DNA from: Streptomyces sp. NBRC 110611
GTDB lineage: Bacteria; Actinomycetota; Actinomycetes; Streptomycetales; Streptomycetaceae
Direction: 5' to 3'
Length of the DNA: 64,000 nt
Assembly: GCF_001590865.1 (NCBI RefSeq)
Contig: NZ_BBUY01000014.1
Location: forward strand, 121,554 to 185,553
How positions within the stretch are numbered: the stretch's first letter is position 1; the number at the start of each line of letters is the position of its first letter. The notes beneath the pieces are model-generated. The model did no database searches. It had not been told where the DNA came from and worked only from the letters and a program-made list of their open reading frames with translations. The translations under genes and the position numbers were made by a program. This document shows, piece by piece, positions 8,069-17,157 of this stretch.

Positions 8069-10891
8069 ATGAGTAGCGGAACTCCCGTCCTGACGCCCGG
8101 TGACGGGGGCCGCGGGTCGGCGGCCCCGAGTGGGACATGCGGACCCGTGGTGCAGACTCTGCCGACCGGGGATGTCTTCGCCGTGCTGAACACCTCGCCG
8201 CGGGGACTCGCGGCGGCGGAAGTGGCGGCGCGGCGGAACCAGTTCGGGCCCAACGAGCTGCCGTCCGCAGGGCGGAGGGGACTGTGGCGAGACCTCGCCA
8301 CACAGTTCACCGACCTCTTCGCGGTGGTCCTGCTCGTCGCGTCGGCGATCACGTTCCTGGCCTACGGCCTTCAGGAGCCCCGTGACGTCGGCACCTTGCA
8401 GTTGGCCGTGGCCATTTTGGGGGTGGTGGTGCTGAATGCGGCCATCGGCTTCGGGCAGGAGTACTCGGCCGAGCGGACTGCGGAATCTTTGCAGGCGATG
8501 GTGCCGCACACCTGCCGGGTGCTCCGCGACGGGGAGCGGCAGGAACTGCCCGCGCGTGACCTGGTGCCCGGAGACGTCGTCGTCCTGGAGGCCGGGGACG
8601 CGGTGTCGGCGGACTGTCGCCTGGTCGAGGCGCATGAGGTCTCGGTGAACAACGCGGCCCTGACGGGGGAGAGCGACGCCGTCGGGCGGACCGGTGAACC
8701 GGTGGCCGCCGGCCCGGTGCTTCAGGCCCGCAACTGCGTCTTCATGGGCACCGATGTGGTGGCGGGCTCCGCGAAGGCCGTGGTGTTCGCCACGGGTGCG
8801 GCGACAGAGTTCGGGCGGATCTTCCGGCTCGCGGCAGCAGCGCCGCGGCAGAAGTCCCCGTTGCAGCGCGAGGTCGCTTTGATGGCCCGCCGGGTGGCGG
8901 GCGCGGCGCTGGCGATCGGGGCGGTCCTGTTCGCGGTGCGTGTGCCCACCGGGCAGCCGTTCGTCGAGACCTTCGTGTTCGCCCTCGGGGTGATGGTCGC
9001 GCTCGTCCCCGAAGGGCTGCCCGCGACGCTGTCGGTGTCGCTGGCGATCGGCGTACGGCGCATGGCCCGTCGGCACGCGCTGGTGAAGCAACTGCTGGCG
9101 GTGGAGGCACTGGGGCCCACCACGGTCGTGTGCACGGACAAGACCGGGACGCTGACCCGAGCCGAGATGACCGTCGTCCAGGTGTGGGCGGGTGGTGTGC
9201 CACACGCTGTGTCCGGGGTGGGGTACGCGCCTGTTGGTGAGGTGGCCGATCCGCGGCCGGTGCGCGGACTGCTCCGGGCCGCGGGGTTGTGCTGCAATGC
9301 CCGGCTCGTCCCTCCGTCGGACCGCGAGGGCTGGCGGGTGCTCGGCGACACCACCGAGGGGGCGCTACTGGTCGCCGCGGCGAAGGCAGGCGTGGACCTG
9401 TCCGCCGAGGAAACCGCCGCGCCGCGTGTGGCGGAGTACCCCTTCGACTCGGCCCGCAAGCTGATGAGCACCGTGCACGCGGAAACGGACGGGCGTGGGT
9501 ACCACGCGTACGTCAAAGGCGCGCCGCAGGAGCTCCTCGCCCGCTGTACCGCGATCGACTGGAGAGGTGAGAGGCGGGCACTGACCGACGAACTCCGCTC
9601 GGCGGTTACCGTTGCCGGCGACCAACTGGCCTCCCAGGGGCTACGCGTGCTGGCGGCGGCATCGCGGCCCCTGGCCGACTCCCACCCCGCCCAGGACGAG
9701 GCCGAATCGGAGCTCACGTTTCTGGGCCTCGTCGGCATGCTCGACCCGCCACGGCCGGAGGTCAGCGACGCCGTAGGCGCCTGCCGACGGGCCGGGATCC
9801 GCATCGTCATGGTCACCGGCGACCACCCGCTGACCGCAGAGGCCGTCGCCCGCCGGGTCGGGATCGTGCGACGGACCGCGCCCGCTGTCGTGACCGGCAG
9901 CCGGCTGGACGCGCTCGACGACGACGGCTTGGACGGCCTCCTCGCCGACTCGGGCGAGCTGCTGCTGTGCCGGGTCAGCCCCGAACACAAGATGCGCGTG
10001 GTCACCGCCCTGCAGCGACGCGGCGAGGTCGTCGCGGTCACCGGCGACGGCGCCAACGACGCGCCGGCCCTCAAACACGCGGACATCGGCGTCGCGATGG
10101 GCGCCTCCGGCACGGACGTCGCCCGGGAAGCCGCGGTCATGGTGCTGCTGGACGACTCCTTCGCCTCCATCACCACAGCCGTGCGGCTCGGCCGGTCGGT
10201 CTACCAGAACATCCGCAAGTTCCTGATCTACCTCTTCAGCCACAACATCGCCGAGCTCGTGCCGATCCTGGCCGCGACCTTCGCGGGATTCCCGCTGGTC
10301 CCGATCACCGCTGTACAGATCCTCGCCATCGACCTCGGCTCCGACGTCCTGCCCGCCCTGGCGCTCGGCGCCGAGCCACCGGAACCCGACGTCATGGACC
10401 GCCCACCGCGCTCCCGGCACGAACGGCTCTTCTCGACCGCCGTGATGGGACGCATCCTGTTCCTGGGCGGCATCCAGGCCCTCGGCGTGACCGCCGTGTT
10501 CTTCTGGCACATCCACGCCTCCGGAATCCCGTACTCCGACTTCACCAGGGGCGACACCGTCTACCGGGAGGCGATCACCATGGTCCAGGCCGGGATCGTG
10601 GTCAGCCAGTTCTTCAACGCGCTCGCGGTACGCACCGACCGGCAGAGCGTGTTCCGGATCGGGCTGCTGTCCAACCCGTGGCTCCTGGCCGCCGGATGTT
10701 TCGGCATCACCCTGATGGCGGCCATCAGTTACCTGCCCCTGCTGCAGGCCGTCTTCAACACCGCGCCGCTGGACGCCGCCGACTGGGCGGTCCTCGCCGG
10801 ATTCGGAGCACTGCTGCTGGCCGCCGAGGAAACCCGCAAGTGGTGGCTGCGCCGCCACCGGCCGACGAGGTCGAAGGGAGAACCGGGATGA
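8069..10891 (+). CDS. P-type cation-transporting ATPase (P2, calcium-pump-like)
   Basis: 940 residues, standard P2 ATPase layout. An N-terminal cation-ATPase domain is followed by TGES in the actuator domain (LTGESDAVG), the membrane motif PEGLPA, the phosphorylated Asp in DKTGTLT, the nucleotide-binding motif KGAPQE, then TGDHPLTAEA and the hinge GDGANDAPALK, with about six C-terminal transmembrane helices. PEGL is typical of Ca2+-type and related P2 pumps, but ion specificity cannot be fixed by eye. The gene starts 25 bp after the formate dehydrogenase gene and its stop overlaps the next gene (ATGA), so all five genes from 3647 to 12200 may form one transcript. A C-terminal regulatory partnership with the two TrkA-like proteins is an inference from gene order. 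Confidence 0.9.
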   Translation: MSSGTPVLTPGDGGRGSAAPSGTCGPVVQTLPTGDVFAVLNTSPRGLAAAEVAARRNQFGPNELPSAGRRGLWRDLATQFTDLFAVVLLVASAITFLAYGLQEPRDVGTLQLAVAILGVVVLNAAIGFGQEYSAERTAESLQAMVPHTCRVLRDGERQELPARDLVPGDVVVLEAGDAVSADCRLVEAHEVSVNNAALTGESDAVGRTGEPVAAGPVLQARNCVFMGTDVVAGSAKAVVFATGAATEFGRIFRLAAAAPRQKSPLQREVALMARRVAGAALAIGAVLFAVRVPTGQPFVETFVFALGVMVALVPEGLPATLSVSLAIGVRRMARRHALVKQLLAVEALGPTTVVCTDKTGTLTRAEMTVVQVWAGGVPHAVSGVGYAPVGEVADPRPVRGLLRAAGLCCNARLVPPSDREGWRVLGDTTEGALLVAAAKAGVDLSAEETAAPRVAEYPFDSARKLMSTVHAETDGRGYHAYVKGAPQELLARCTAIDWRGERRALTDELRSAVTVAGDQLASQGLRVLAAASRPLADSHPAQDEAESELTFLGLVGMLDPPRPEVSDAVGACRRAGIRIVMVTGDHPLTAEAVARRVGIVRRTAPAVVTGSRLDALDDDGLDGLLADSGELLLCRVSPEHKMRVVTALQRRGEVVAVTGDGANDAPALKHADIGVAMGASGTDVAREAAVMVLLDDSFASITTAVRLGRSVYQNIRKFLIYLFSHNIAELVPILAATFAGFPLVPITAVQILAIDLGSDVLPALALGAEPPEPDVMDRPPRSRHERLFSTAVMGRILFLGGIQALGVTAVFFWHIHASGIPYSDFTRGDTVYREAITMVQAGIVVSQFFNALAVRTDRQSVFRIGLLSNPWLLAAGCFGITLMAAISYLPLLQAVFNTAPLDAADWAVLAGFGALLLAAEETRKWWLRRHRPTRSKGEPG

Positions 10892-11547
10892 GAGTGATCA
10901 TCGTGGGGTGCGGGCGGGTGGGGGCCACGCTTGCCGCCCAGCTCGTCACCGAAGGCCACGACGTACGGCTCATCGACCGCCTGCCCAGGACCCGCAGACT
11001 GCTGCCGGCCGGCTTCCCGGGCCAGTTCCACGAAGGCAACGCCTACAGCCGCGCGGTGCTCGAGGCGGCCGGAATCGAGCACGCCGACGCGTTCGTCGCC
11101 GTCACCTCGGGGGACAACAGCAACATCGTCAGCGCACGGACAGCCAAGGAGACCTACCGGGTCCCGATCGTCCTGGCCCGCATCTACGACCCCCGCAGCG
11201 CAGACATCTACCGCGATCTCGGCATCCCCACCATCGCCAGCGTCCGCTGGACGGTGCACCAGATCCACCAGATGCTGCTGCACCGCCACCTCACGCCCGA
11301 ACTCACCTTCGGCAACGGCGAAACCCTGCTGGTCCGCTCCGAGCTCCCCGTCTACCTCCTCGGGCGGCGGCTCACCGAGTTCGACGTCGACGGCGAGATC
11401 CGCGTCGTGGAAGTCACCCGCGCCGGGCGTTCCCTCGTGCCCGCCCACAGCACTCCCGCCGAACCCGGCGACCTCGTCACCTTCGCCGTCGCCGCAACCG
11501 CCCTCGGCCGCCTGCGCGGCTTCCTGGACAAGGAGCTGGGGACATGA
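10888..11547 (+). CDS. TrkA-type NAD-binding protein (RCK domains), first copy
   Basis: 219 residues. The N-terminal Rossmann motif is GCGRVGATLA (G-x-G-x2-G) with an acidic residue closing strand 2 (LIDR). The TrkA_N core includes the conserved AVTSGDNSNI stretch. The C-terminal TrkA_C domain runs from about residue 145. Such proteins gate potassium or other cation transporters in response to NAD(H) or nucleotides. Start and stop both overlap neighbours by four bases (ATGA with the P-type ATPase upstream and with the second TrkA downstream). No Trk/Ktr membrane subunit is in the window, so the partner may be encoded elsewhere or be the adjacent ATPase. Confidence 0.88.
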   Translation: MRVIIVGCGRVGATLAAQLVTEGHDVRLIDRLPRTRRLLPAGFPGQFHEGNAYSRAVLEAAGIEHADAFVAVTSGDNSNIVSARTAKETYRVPIVLARIYDPRSADIYRDLGIPTIASVRWTVHQIHQMLLHRHLTPELTFGNGETLLVRSELPVYLLGRRLTEFDVDGEIRVVEVTRAGRSLVPAHSTPAEPGDLVTFAVAATALGRLRGFLDKELGT

Positions 11548-12200
11548 AGGCCCTCATCGCCGGCGCCGGGCGTCTGGGCACCCAGATCGCCCAGGTTCTG
11601 GCCGCTGCCCGGAACGACGTCACCCTTATCGACCTCGACGAGGACCGCATCGCTGAGCTCGAAGGCCGCCTTCCCGTACGCCTCATCGCCGGGGACGCCT
11701 GCGAACCCATCCTCCTCGAACACGCCGGCGCGCTGACCGCCGACCTTGTCATCGCCGCCACGGGCAACGACGAGGACAACCTCGTCATCAGCCTGCTCGC
11801 CAAGCGGCAGTTCGCCGTTCCGAGAGTCGCCGCCCGCGTCAACGATGCCGAGAACACCTGGCTCTTCGACCAGAACTGGGGAGTCGACACCGCAGTTCCC
11901 GCAGCCACCCCCCTGATCTCCCTCATCGAGGAAGCCACGGGCGCCACGGACACCGTGGCCCTTCTGCGCCTGAGCAAAGCGGGTGTGGACGTCATCGAAA
12001 CCGCCATCACACCGCAGTCCCGCGCCGCAGGCCACACACTCGCCGAGATCATCCTCCCCGCAGGCACGGTCGTCGCCACCGTCATCCGCGACGGTCAACC
12101 CACCGTCCCCGCCCCCGAGATGCGGCTCCAGCCCGGCGACGAACTCCTCGTCGTCTCCCACGCCGCCACGGAACAGGAGATCCACGCCGCCTTCCAATGA
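11544..12200 (+). CDS. TrkA-type NAD-binding protein (RCK domains), second copy
   Basis: 218 residues with the same architecture as the preceding gene: GAGRLGTQIA Rossmann motif, strand-2 acidic LIDLDEDR, the ATGNDEDNL core motif, and a C-terminal TrkA_C domain ending in LQPGDELLVVSH. The ATGA overlap couples it to the first copy. In actinomycetes the Trk system often uses two paired TrkA homologues (CeoB/CeoC type), which fits this tandem. The predicted role is sensing nucleotide state and gating cation flux. The CBS-protein gene converges from the other side 40 bp downstream. Confidence 0.88.
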   Translation: MKALIAGAGRLGTQIAQVLAAARNDVTLIDLDEDRIAELEGRLPVRLIAGDACEPILLEHAGALTADLVIAATGNDEDNLVISLLAKRQFAVPRVAARVNDAENTWLFDQNWGVDTAVPAATPLISLIEEATGATDTVALLRLSKAGVDVIETAITPQSRAAGHTLAEIILPAGTVVATVIRDGQPTVPAPEMRLQPGDELLVVSHAATEQEIHAAFQ

Positions 12201-12240
12201 TTGCCCGAAGGCCCCGGCCGCCGTCCCCGGCGCCGAGTGA

Positions 12241-12660
12241 TCAGGTGGCCGCGCAGACGACTTCGACGAAGTGGCCCACCTCTTCCTCCGGCAGGCGACG
12301 CGAGAGGTCCGCCTCGCTGATCATGCCGACCAGGCGATGGTTGTCGGTGACCGGCAGCCGCCGGATCTTGTGCTCCTCCATGGCCCGAAGGACCTGGTCC
12401 GTGTCGGCCTCGGCGTCAATCGTGATCGGCTTGCCCTGCTCGAGCATGCCTGCGGTCATGGTTTTGGGATCCTTGCCCTTGGCGACACACTTCACCACGA
12501 TGTCACGGTCGGTGATGATCCCGTGGAGCCGGTCGTCCGGCCCGCATATCGGGAGGGCCCCGATATCCAGCTCACTCATCCGGCGTGCCGCGTCCGCAAG
12601 CGTTTCGCTCTCCTGGATGCAGGTGGCACCGGTGTGCATGATCTCCCGTGCAGTGGTCAT
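12241..12660 (-). CDS. CBS-domain pair protein
   Basis: 139 residues made of two CBS motifs. The first covers about residues 8-65 (IMHTGATCI, then GIITDRDIV); the second covers about 72-130 (MTAGM... then GMISEADL). CBS pairs (Bateman modules) bind adenosine nucleotides and act as energy sensors. Start: ATG at 12660 with GGGAGA five bases upstream. The C-terminus follows the hypoxic response protein 1 type seen in DosR regulons. It lies 128 bp downstream of the second P-type ATPase on the same strand and converges with the TrkA operon. No additional BON domain, unlike the three CBS proteins further right. Confidence 0.9.
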   Translation of the reverse strand: MTTAREIMHTGATCIQESETLADAARRMSELDIGALPICGPDDRLHGIITDRDIVVKCVAKGKDPKTMTAGMLEQGKPITIDAEADTDQVLRAMEEHKIRRLPVTDNHRLVGMISEADLSRRLPEEEVGHFVEVVCAAT

Positions 12661-12788
12661 GGCCGTCTCCCTCAAGGCTCGCGATCTGGACGGGAAGCCG
12701 GACCCGCCCCGACTGGTGCTCCTTACCGCCAGTGTGGATTCCGCGGATCGCGTACGCATGCCGGGGACGAGGGCAAGCCCCGGGCTCT

Positions 12789-15410
12789 TCAAGGGGCCGC
12801 GCGCGGTGGACGTTCCGGCCACAGCCGAGCCTGGAGACGCATGACCACATGGCCGAGGCCGGACAATGCGCAGGCGATCGCCAGGTCGGGGAGCGGAAGC
12901 GGCTCCGTACCCAGCAGGTCCCGCAGGGGAGGCAGATAGGCGCCTGCTGTCTGGAGGCTCAGTGCCGCGCCCACGGCGACCAGCAGGAACGGGTTGGTCA
13001 GACTTCCCGGACGAGCGCGGGAACCGAGCGCCACGCCGAGCTGGGTAGCGCCGAGGACCAGGAACATCAGGGACTGCCAGGGGCGGCCGGACTCCCGCGC
13101 CCAGACCCCGGCCACCAGGGTCACCGTGGCGACGAAGGCTCCCATGAACAGGATCCGGGGCCAGAGGCCGGCACCCAGAACACTTTCCTCGGGAGGCCGG
13201 GGCGGGTGGCGCATCGCGTCCGGGGCGACCGGCTCCGCGCCGAGTGCCACGCCGGGCAGGCCGTGCGTGAGCAGGTTGATCCACAGGATCTGTGCGGGGA
13301 GCAGCGGCAGCGGCATCCCCAGGAAAGGGCCGACGAGCATGACCGCGATCTCCGCGGTGCCTCCAGCCAGTGCGTAGAGCAGGAACCGGCGCACGTTGGC
13401 ATAGACCCGGCGCCCCTCCTCGACGGCCGACACGATCGTCGCCGGGTTGTCGTCGGCGAGCACGAGGTCGGCCGCCTGGCGTGCCACCTCCGTGCCGCGC
13501 CGCCCCATGGCGACGCCGATATCGGCTCGGCGCAGAGCCGGGCCGTCGTTGACACCGTCCCCCGTCATCGCCACCACGTGCCCCGCCTCACGCCATGCCT
13601 CAACGATGTCAAGCTTCTCTTCGGGAGTCGTCCGTGCGTAGACGCGTACGTCGGTCAGCTCGCCCGCTGTCCCTTCGCGGATACGTTGGCCCGTAGTGAC
13701 CTCCTCGTCCCGGGAAGCGATACCGAGGCGCTCGGCCACGGCCCGCGCCGTCAGCGGGTGATCACCGGTAATGAGTACGGGGACGATGCCGGCCCGTTTG
13801 CAGGTGGCGATAGTCGTTGCTGACGCGCTGCGGGGCGGGTCCAGGATGCCGATGAGGCCGAGCAGTGACAGGCCCGACTCCCATGTCCGGGGCCGTTCCG
13901 GAGGCTCCTCGTGGTCGGCCGAGGCGACGGCGAGCACTCTGTACCCGCTGCGAGCCAGAGCCTCGGCCTCGGCGGCCGCTCGGGTGAGCAGGCCCGGGCC
14001 GTCGGCCAGCACCTGCGGCCGGAGCATCGATTCCGGAGCTCCTTTGCACGCGACCCGCAATCCGCCGTCCGGCCGGCGGTGCACGGTCGTCATGCGCTTG
14101 CGGCCGCTGTCGAACGGGATCTCCTCCACCCGTGGCAGTTCGCGGTCCAGCGCCGTCCGGTCCAGGCCGAGGCGAGCCCCGGCCGCGAGCAGAGCGGCCT
14201 CCGTGGGATCGCCCAGCGCATGCCATTCCGCGGAGCCGTCCGACGGGGGCTCCAACGCGGCGTCATTGCATAGCAGGGCGACACGCAGCAGTGCCGCAAG
14301 GTCGGGCGCATCCCCCGTGGTGACCGTCTTGCCGTCGCGGACGACCAGGCCCTCGGGTTCGTAGCCCGTACCCAGGGCCGTGGCCTCTCCGTGCGGAGTC
14401 CACAGCCGTTCGGCGGCCATCCGGCCCTCGGTCAGCGTCCCCGTCTTGTCGGTGGCGATCACGGTCACGGAGCCCAGGGTCTCCACTGCGGGCAACCGCC
14501 GGACGATGGCGTGCCGGTCCGCCATCCGCCGTGCTCCCAGCGCGAGCGCGAGCGTTACGACGGCGGGCAGGGACTCCGGTACCGCGGCGACGGCCAGGCT
14601 GATCGCCGCCACGATCATCAGCTCCACGGGCTGCCCGCCCACCAGCCCGAGAGCGAGGACCAGGGTGCACAGCGCCACGATGACAGCTGCCAGAACCCGG
14701 CCGAACCGCGCCAGCCGACGCTGCAACGGGGTCAGGCCGGGTGCGGCACCCATCAGGGAGGCGATCCGGCCGAGCGCGCTTTCGGCTCCCGTGGCGGTGA
14801 CCACCACGCGTCCACGGCCACGGACGATGACCGTGCCCGCCGACACCGTGCCGCGTGACCTGTCACCGTCAGGGGCCTTCTCCACCGGCACGGACTCGCC
14901 CGTCAGTGAGGACTCATCCGCCAGCAGCGACGCCGCGGCCCGTACGTCTCCATCCGCGGGCACGATGTCGCCCTCGGCCACCAGGACCAGGTCACCGGGC
15001 ACGACATCGGCAGCCGGGATGGCACGTTCCGCACCGTCTCGCACCACCCTGGCGGCGGGGGCGCTCATGGCGGACAGGGCGATGACCGCCTGCTCCGCTC
15101 GTACCTCCTGTACGACGCCGACCACGGTGTTCACCGTGATCACCAGCAGAATTACGGCGGCGTCGGAGAGATCGCCGGTGGCGATCGTCAGAGCGGCGGC
15201 CACAAGCAGTACCAGGATCAGCGGGTCGCGCAACTGCTGCAGCACCCGCCGCCACACAGGGGTCCGCGGCTCCGCAGGGATCTCGTTGGGCCCGTGGCGC
15301 GTCAGCCGCCGAGCGGCCTCGTCCAGCGACAGACCCGCCGCGGCGGTTGTCGAGCTCCGGAATCGGTCGGCGTTCGCAGCGTGCCTCCGTTCGCCTCTAC
15401 GCCGGACCAT
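12789..15410 (-). CDS. P-type cation-transporting ATPase, second copy
   Basis: 873 residues with the P2-type motifs: TGES (SSLTGESVPVEKA), the membrane motif PESLPA (PESL instead of PEGL as in the first pump), DKTGTLTEG, KGAPES, TGDHPLTARA and GDGVNDGPALRRADIG, with hydrophobic helices at the C-terminus. Substrate is probably a cation such as Ca2+ or Mn2+, unproven. Start is uncertain: ATG at 15410 fits the domain start but has no clear ribosome binding site, and in-frame codons further up are possible. It diverges from the V-type ATPase operon across about 320 bp. The DNA-level codon use matches its neighbours. Confidence 0.88.
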   Translation of the reverse strand: MVRRRGERRHAANADRFRSSTTAAAGLSLDEAARRLTRHGPNEIPAEPRTPVWRRVLQQLRDPLILVLLVAAALTIATGDLSDAAVILLVITVNTVVGVVQEVRAEQAVIALSAMSAPAARVVRDGAERAIPAADVVPGDLVLVAEGDIVPADGDVRAAASLLADESSLTGESVPVEKAPDGDRSRGTVSAGTVIVRGRGRVVVTATGAESALGRIASLMGAAPGLTPLQRRLARFGRVLAAVIVALCTLVLALGLVGGQPVELMIVAAISLAVAAVPESLPAVVTLALALGARRMADRHAIVRRLPAVETLGSVTVIATDKTGTLTEGRMAAERLWTPHGEATALGTGYEPEGLVVRDGKTVTTGDAPDLAALLRVALLCNDAALEPPSDGSAEWHALGDPTEAALLAAGARLGLDRTALDRELPRVEEIPFDSGRKRMTTVHRRPDGGLRVACKGAPESMLRPQVLADGPGLLTRAAAEAEALARSGYRVLAVASADHEEPPERPRTWESGLSLLGLIGILDPPRSASATTIATCKRAGIVPVLITGDHPLTARAVAERLGIASRDEEVTTGQRIREGTAGELTDVRVYARTTPEEKLDIVEAWREAGHVVAMTGDGVNDGPALRRADIGVAMGRRGTEVARQAADLVLADDNPATIVSAVEEGRRVYANVRRFLLYALAGGTAEIAVMLVGPFLGMPLPLLPAQILWINLLTHGLPGVALGAEPVAPDAMRHPPRPPEESVLGAGLWPRILFMGAFVATVTLVAGVWARESGRPWQSLMFLVLGATQLGVALGSRARPGSLTNPFLLVAVGAALSLQTAGAYLPPLRDLLGTEPLPLPDLAIACALSGLGHVVMRLQARLWPERPPRAAP

Positions 15411-15729
15411 GAATGGGCGTCCGGATCGGTCTGCTCGGTGTGCGCAATCAACCGCTCCCGTCGTGTATGCGGTTACCGCCTCGGAGAACGGGACCCGCTT
15501 CTCAGGGTGCCACCGCGCACGCCAGCCGCCGATGACCGACCGATCGACGCGCAGACCAGAGCGGACGGAGGGCTGTCCCGTGCCCGCGGGCTGGACAGCT
15601 CGGCGCCGGACCGCGCCCCGGGCCGTGCTCTGCCCGAGCCGGAGCGTCCTCGGGGCGGCCCAACCTGGCGCGACAGGGGTGTTCCCCGTGTGGAGACTTG
15701 AATCAGGGGCTGCCCCGTGAGGAGAGCTG
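15411..15729. other. Divergent intergenic region between P-type ATPase and V-type ATPase operon
   Basis: No convincing coding signal. It should contain both promoters. Two short dyads, GGGG-TGTT-CCCC and GGGG-CTG-CCCC, lie in the last 65 bp before the GTG of the first V-ATPase gene, but neither fits the island's 14-bp box. Confidence 0.4.
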
Positions 15730-16221
15730 GTGGCGGGATTCCGGGAATTCCTGATGCGGTTCCGCCCGGTCGGCCTCCCCGGCCGGGCGGCGTCGGCGGG
15801 CGTGCCGGCCGACCGCTCCGCTGAGCTGGCGGCCGAGCTGGCGCCGCCGCTCTCTCTGCTGGAGCAGGCAGAAGCGGAGGCACGGGGCGTACGAGAGCGG
15901 GCCGTGCGCGTGACGGAAGAGAGACGGCGCTCAGCTGAGCGTGAGGCCGACGAGATCGTGGAGCGCGCGAGAGCTCGTGCGCACGCTGTACGGGCGGAAA
16001 CCGCCGACCGCATCCGCCGTGCCGCTGAGGCCGAGGCAGCGGCGCTGCTCGCATCGGCGGAGTGTGAGGCGGCTGCGGTGCGCCGACGAGCCGAGGCGCG
16101 GATGCCCGCCCTCCTCGAGCGCGTGACGGCACTGGTGAACGAGGAACTCGGCGAATGGGGGGCGGCCGCCGCGCAGGTGCCCCACGTGCACGGGACGCCA
16201 AGAGAAGGGGGCGGCCCATGA
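15730..16221 (+). CDS. V/A-type ATPase subunit G/H-like coiled-coil protein
   Basis: 163 residues. Residues about 40-140 form one long Ala/Arg/Glu-rich heptad pattern (runs such as EAEARGVRERAVRV and EADEIVERARARAHAV) with no hydrophobic membrane segment, as in the peripheral-stalk subunit G/H of archaeal-type ATPases. It would pair with subunit E to form the stator. GTG start at 15730, with GGAGAG a few bases upstream. It opens the nine-gene operon, and its stop overlaps the next gene (ATGA). Identification rests on coiled-coil character and position more than on sequence motifs. Confidence 0.7.
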   Translation: MAGFREFLMRFRPVGLPGRAASAGVPADRSAELAAELAPPLSLLEQAEAEARGVRERAVRVTEERRRSAEREADEIVERARARAHAVRAETADRIRRAAEAEAAALLASAECEAAAVRRRAEARMPALLERVTALVNEELGEWGAAAAQVPHVHGTPREGGGP

Positions 16222-17153
16222 TGGGGGCCGGGTGGGTGGCAGGTGTCACCAGGTCCAGGGCGATGCTGTCCCGGTGCCTGGGCGCCGGAGGCGTCCGGGA
16301 GGTGGCCGCGGCGCCCACGCTCGACGATGCCGTGCGCTATCTCGGGTCCACGGCCTATCGGCGTGGACTCGGTCCCGAGATGTCGCTGACCGACGCGCAA
16401 CGGGCCGTCGGAGCGACCCTGTTGTGGCATCTGCGAGTCCTGGCCGGCTGGCAGCCCCGTAGCGGAGCGAACGCCCTCCGCCTGCTCGCCTCCGGATTCG
16501 AGATCGCCAACACGGAGGCACACCTCGGCCAGCTGGCGGGAGCCGAATTCCGCCCGCCCGCCCGGCCGTACCGGCTCGGCACGCTGGCGACCGCCTGGCC
16601 ACGGCTCGCCCGGACCGGCTCGCCGTCGGAGTTGCGGGCCGTGCTCGCCGCTTCCGCGTGGGGAGACCCTGGAGGCGAATCGCCGGCGGCGGTGGGCATC
16701 GGTATGCGGGCCTCCGCCGCCGTGCGGATAGCGGCCGCAGTGCCGGAGGCCGTGCGCTGGGCGGCGGGCCGCATGGCCCTGCTGGTCGGCCGCGAAGTAT
16801 TCGTCGCCGGCCGCCGCCTGGCGGAGCCGTCTGCCCGGTGGGCGGGCCGACTGCTCGGTTCCGCGGCCATCCGTTCCTCAGCGTTCGCCGACTTCCGGGA
16901 GCGCCTGCCGACCACGGCGCGCTGGGCGGTGGACGGCGTCGACAGGGCGGAGGGCCTGTGGCGGGCGGAGGCGCGGTGGTGGGACCGGCTGGAACAGGGT
17001 GGGGCCGAGCTGCTGCGCGGATACCGCCTGAGCTCCGGGCCGGTGATCGGCGCGGTCGCGCTGCTGTCCGCGGACGCCTGGCGGGTGCGGGGTGCGCTGG
17101 AACTGGCCGCCCGGGGCGGCGGGACGACGGAGGCGTTCGGTGCTCCGGGCTGA
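16218..17153 (+). CDS. V/A-type ATPase subunit C (d-like)
   Basis: 311 residues, the usual length of the archaeal C / eukaryotic d subunit. It is helical, Ala/Arg/Leu-rich, without membrane segments, with the family's repeated short helical bundles and conserved features such as AVRYLGSTAYRRGL and RVLAGW. The protein is the socket between the central stalk and the membrane ring. ATG start overlaps the stop of subunit G/H. The assignment fits its place between the G/H and I genes. Sequence divergence from well-studied homologues looks high. Confidence 0.72.
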   Translation: MMGAGWVAGVTRSRAMLSRCLGAGGVREVAAAPTLDDAVRYLGSTAYRRGLGPEMSLTDAQRAVGATLLWHLRVLAGWQPRSGANALRLLASGFEIANTEAHLGQLAGAEFRPPARPYRLGTLATAWPRLARTGSPSELRAVLAASAWGDPGGESPAAVGIGMRASAAVRIAAAVPEAVRWAAGRMALLVGREVFVAGRRLAEPSARWAGRLLGSAAIRSSAFADFRERLPTTARWAVDGVDRAEGLWRAEARWWDRLEQGGAELLRGYRLSSGPVIGAVALLSADAWRVRGALELAARGGGTTEAFGAPG

Positions 17154-17157
17154 GACC

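Noticed and set aside
5980..8352. A 790-codon minus-strand frame opposite formate dehydrogenase
   Set aside because: Shadow of a high-GC gene; the sense strand has full motifs and the antisense protein has none.
12661..12788. Inverted repeat CCGGGG...CCCCGG between CBS and P-type ATPase genes as a regulatory box
   Set aside because: The arms do not follow the 5-4-5 layout and may be chance in very GC-rich DNA.
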